A stretch of 64,000 nt of DNA from Chryseolinea soli (GTDB lineage: Bacteria > Bacteroidota > Bacteroidia > Cytophagales > Cyclobacteriaceae): NCBI RefSeq assembly GCF_003589925.1, contig NZ_CP032382.1:4464001-4528000 (forward strand). The letters are read 5' to 3'. The notes below the pieces were generated by a model. The model searched no databases. It saw only the letters and a program-made list of their open reading frames with translations, and was not told where the DNA came from. Positions 63,901 to 64,000 of this stretch are shown here, piece by piece; the stretch's first letter is position 1; every line of letters starts with the position of its first letter. The translations under genes and the position numbers were made by a program.

Positions 63901-64000
63901 AAATCCAGTTTCGGATCGAGGGGCAGTGTAGCGTGCGCCCCGATGGGGAAGCGCGCTACCGGGCCGCGTTGAGCATCCGCCTCGAACTTCGTGGATTCCG
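60942..64000 (-). CDS. Multi-LamG (concanavalin-like) protein with T9SS sorting domain (5' truncated)
   Basis: At least 1019 residues; the frame is open to the window end, so the true start is outside (the first in-frame start codon, GTG at 63782, is internal). It consists of tandem laminin-G/concanavalin-like repeats of about 233-240 residues; starts of three repeats are near 63365, 62642 and 61943 and another is cut by the window edge. Each repeat repeats YLPFDGDL, LPLDPKLD, F[ST]VAFW[IV]KID, NKDWDSGGN.GF, NVYLDG.L.Q.D, L.TIMQDGTG.Y and LDD.RIW. The C-terminal 80 residues are a Type IX sorting domain (VAYPNPTNGGNVTLAYRLP, GLYLLQVESANIRKIIKIIIVK). Secreted or surface carbohydrate-binding protein. 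Confidence 0.92.
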   Translation of the reverse strand, partial: ESTKFEADAQRGPVARFPIGAHATLPLDPKLDFGTNDFSVAFWIRIDNTTIPTSDPAILGNKDWDSGGNTGFVVSLHDADDAAGHRWKVNASDHNGQRLDWEADQNGAATLVDATWHFVAVTFDRDGTMNVYMDGVLKQTDASPSSKDMTLIPGDLAPDALPFTIMQDATGHYGSDFEAFLDDILIYSRVLTAAEVTDLNDNGYHIDPALGATVYLPFDGDLNDASGNGLNATDAGTAHTSFDNDADRGMVANFPAAAHATLPLDPALDLSTEDFTVAFWIKIDDTTIPGSDPSIISNKDWDSGGNAGFVVSLNNADDPTSDLWKVNTAAGAGTRLDWAASKNDAPNLVDGTWHFVAVAFDRQATMNVYVDGALKQTDAAANSKDLTLITGNMDAGLPLTIMQDGTGHYGQDFAAWLDDVRIWKGKALSAGEIAAVYAFVPAKPEDDLSYGADAYLPFDSDLKDATGHGLDATDKGTVATTFIDDAERGKVANFPAEAYAQFPLDPKLDIGTGNFSVAFWVKIDAATPVPSDPVIFGNKDWDSGGNRGFIIGLDDADSPDAHHWTVSVSDGDGSRLDWDADDNQTANLKDGKWHFVAVAFDRDAKLNVYLDGLLHQSDPAPDSYDMTLIPGSLTPAHPLTIMQDGTGAYPADFAARLDDLRLWKDKVLTAAEVAAMYNPADKPYEATVFLPLNSNLADFSGHGINAADAGAEPAQFIKDPDRGDVALFPARAHAQFPLAPELDFGTNDFSVGFWVKINPLIPVPSDPVIIGNKNWDSGGNRGFIVGLDDADVSDAHHWTVSTSDGNGGRLDWDADDNQTGNLKDGSWHFVLVAYDRDAKMNVYFDGALKQTDPAQDSYDMSLIPGSLTSGLPLTIMQDGTGAYSADFSSLLDNIRIWNRVVTPQEVSKIYNEDKGNGAGGDGEIIVGVPEAENHAPSFVAYPNPTNGGNVTLAYRLPRAADLQLSLLNSQGMLLKSWTQKKSETEGLVTVDTAYEPGLYLLQVESANIRKIIKIIIVK

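Noticed and set aside
1..64000. CRISPR arrays, tRNA genes, insertion sequences, prophage
   Set aside because: No direct-repeat/spacer array, cloverleaf, transposase or phage structural motif was seen; the only repeats are the LamG units, hairpins and operator-like sites listed.

Overview
The window comes from a member of the Bacteroidota, most likely a Cytophagales-type soil or freshwater bacterium with a chromosome of roughly balanced GC. The evidence is a SusD/RagB protein, many short lipoprotein signals (hydrophobic run then Cys), two proteins ending in Type IX secretion sorting domains, ECF sigma/anti-sigma organisation, and several TAnnTTTG -7 promoter boxes. No tRNA, rRNA, CRISPR array, insertion sequence or prophage was seen. 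The window opens inside a susD gene and closes inside a LamG-repeat gene, so both end loci are incomplete.

Region 1 (1-13021) is a carbohydrate-utilisation locus: SusD, a surface lipoprotein, a GH63/MGH1-like glycoside hydrolase, a DUF4185-like lipoprotein, an MFS sugar porter, a ROK sugar kinase, a class I mannose-6-phosphate isomerase with an extra N-terminal domain, a sialate-O-acetylesterase-family enzyme and a GntR/UTRA regulator. Kinase plus isomerase suggests that the released sugar is mannose. The same ATATGT-N4-ACAT inverted repeat lies in front of the regulator and between the two divergent hydrolase genes, so I propose it as the GntR operator.

Region 2 (13115-31069) is mixed: a secreted Ca-dependent PI-PLC-like protein, a 51-codon small ORF in a 0.4 kb gap, a very large cytochrome-c/HEAT lipoprotein, a fasciclin protein, a CehA/McbA-like PHP metallohydrolase, a two-gene ABC exporter, a minus-strand group of small proteins (two NTF2-like, one DinB-like, one AraC regulator), two convergent L,D-transpeptidases and a GlcG/HbpS protein.

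Region 3 (31274-43235) holds a tight SUMF1-like / ECF sigma / anti-sigma operon, a membrane protein divergent from a MarR regulator with three CCTTTTGG/CCAAAAGG sites between them, a HAMP-GAF-PAS protein with no output domain, a frameshifted DUF6934-type gene with a small downstream partner, a TerB-like protein and a subtilase.

Region 4 (43399-57166) has a TonB-dependent receptor divergent from a two-component system, a patatin, a fossil fragment of a second histidine kinase, a T9SS-secreted beta-propeller protein, polyphosphate kinase, and a membrane adenylate cyclase translationally coupled to a SthA-type transhydrogenase.

Region 5 (57282-64000, minus strand) runs from a LamG-repeat T9SS protein through a small lipoprotein and an alkaline-phosphatase-superfamily lipoprotein to an aminotransferase-fold PLP enzyme. 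It looks like the distal end of a second SusCD-type locus, possibly for aminoalkyl phosphate or phosphonate compounds.
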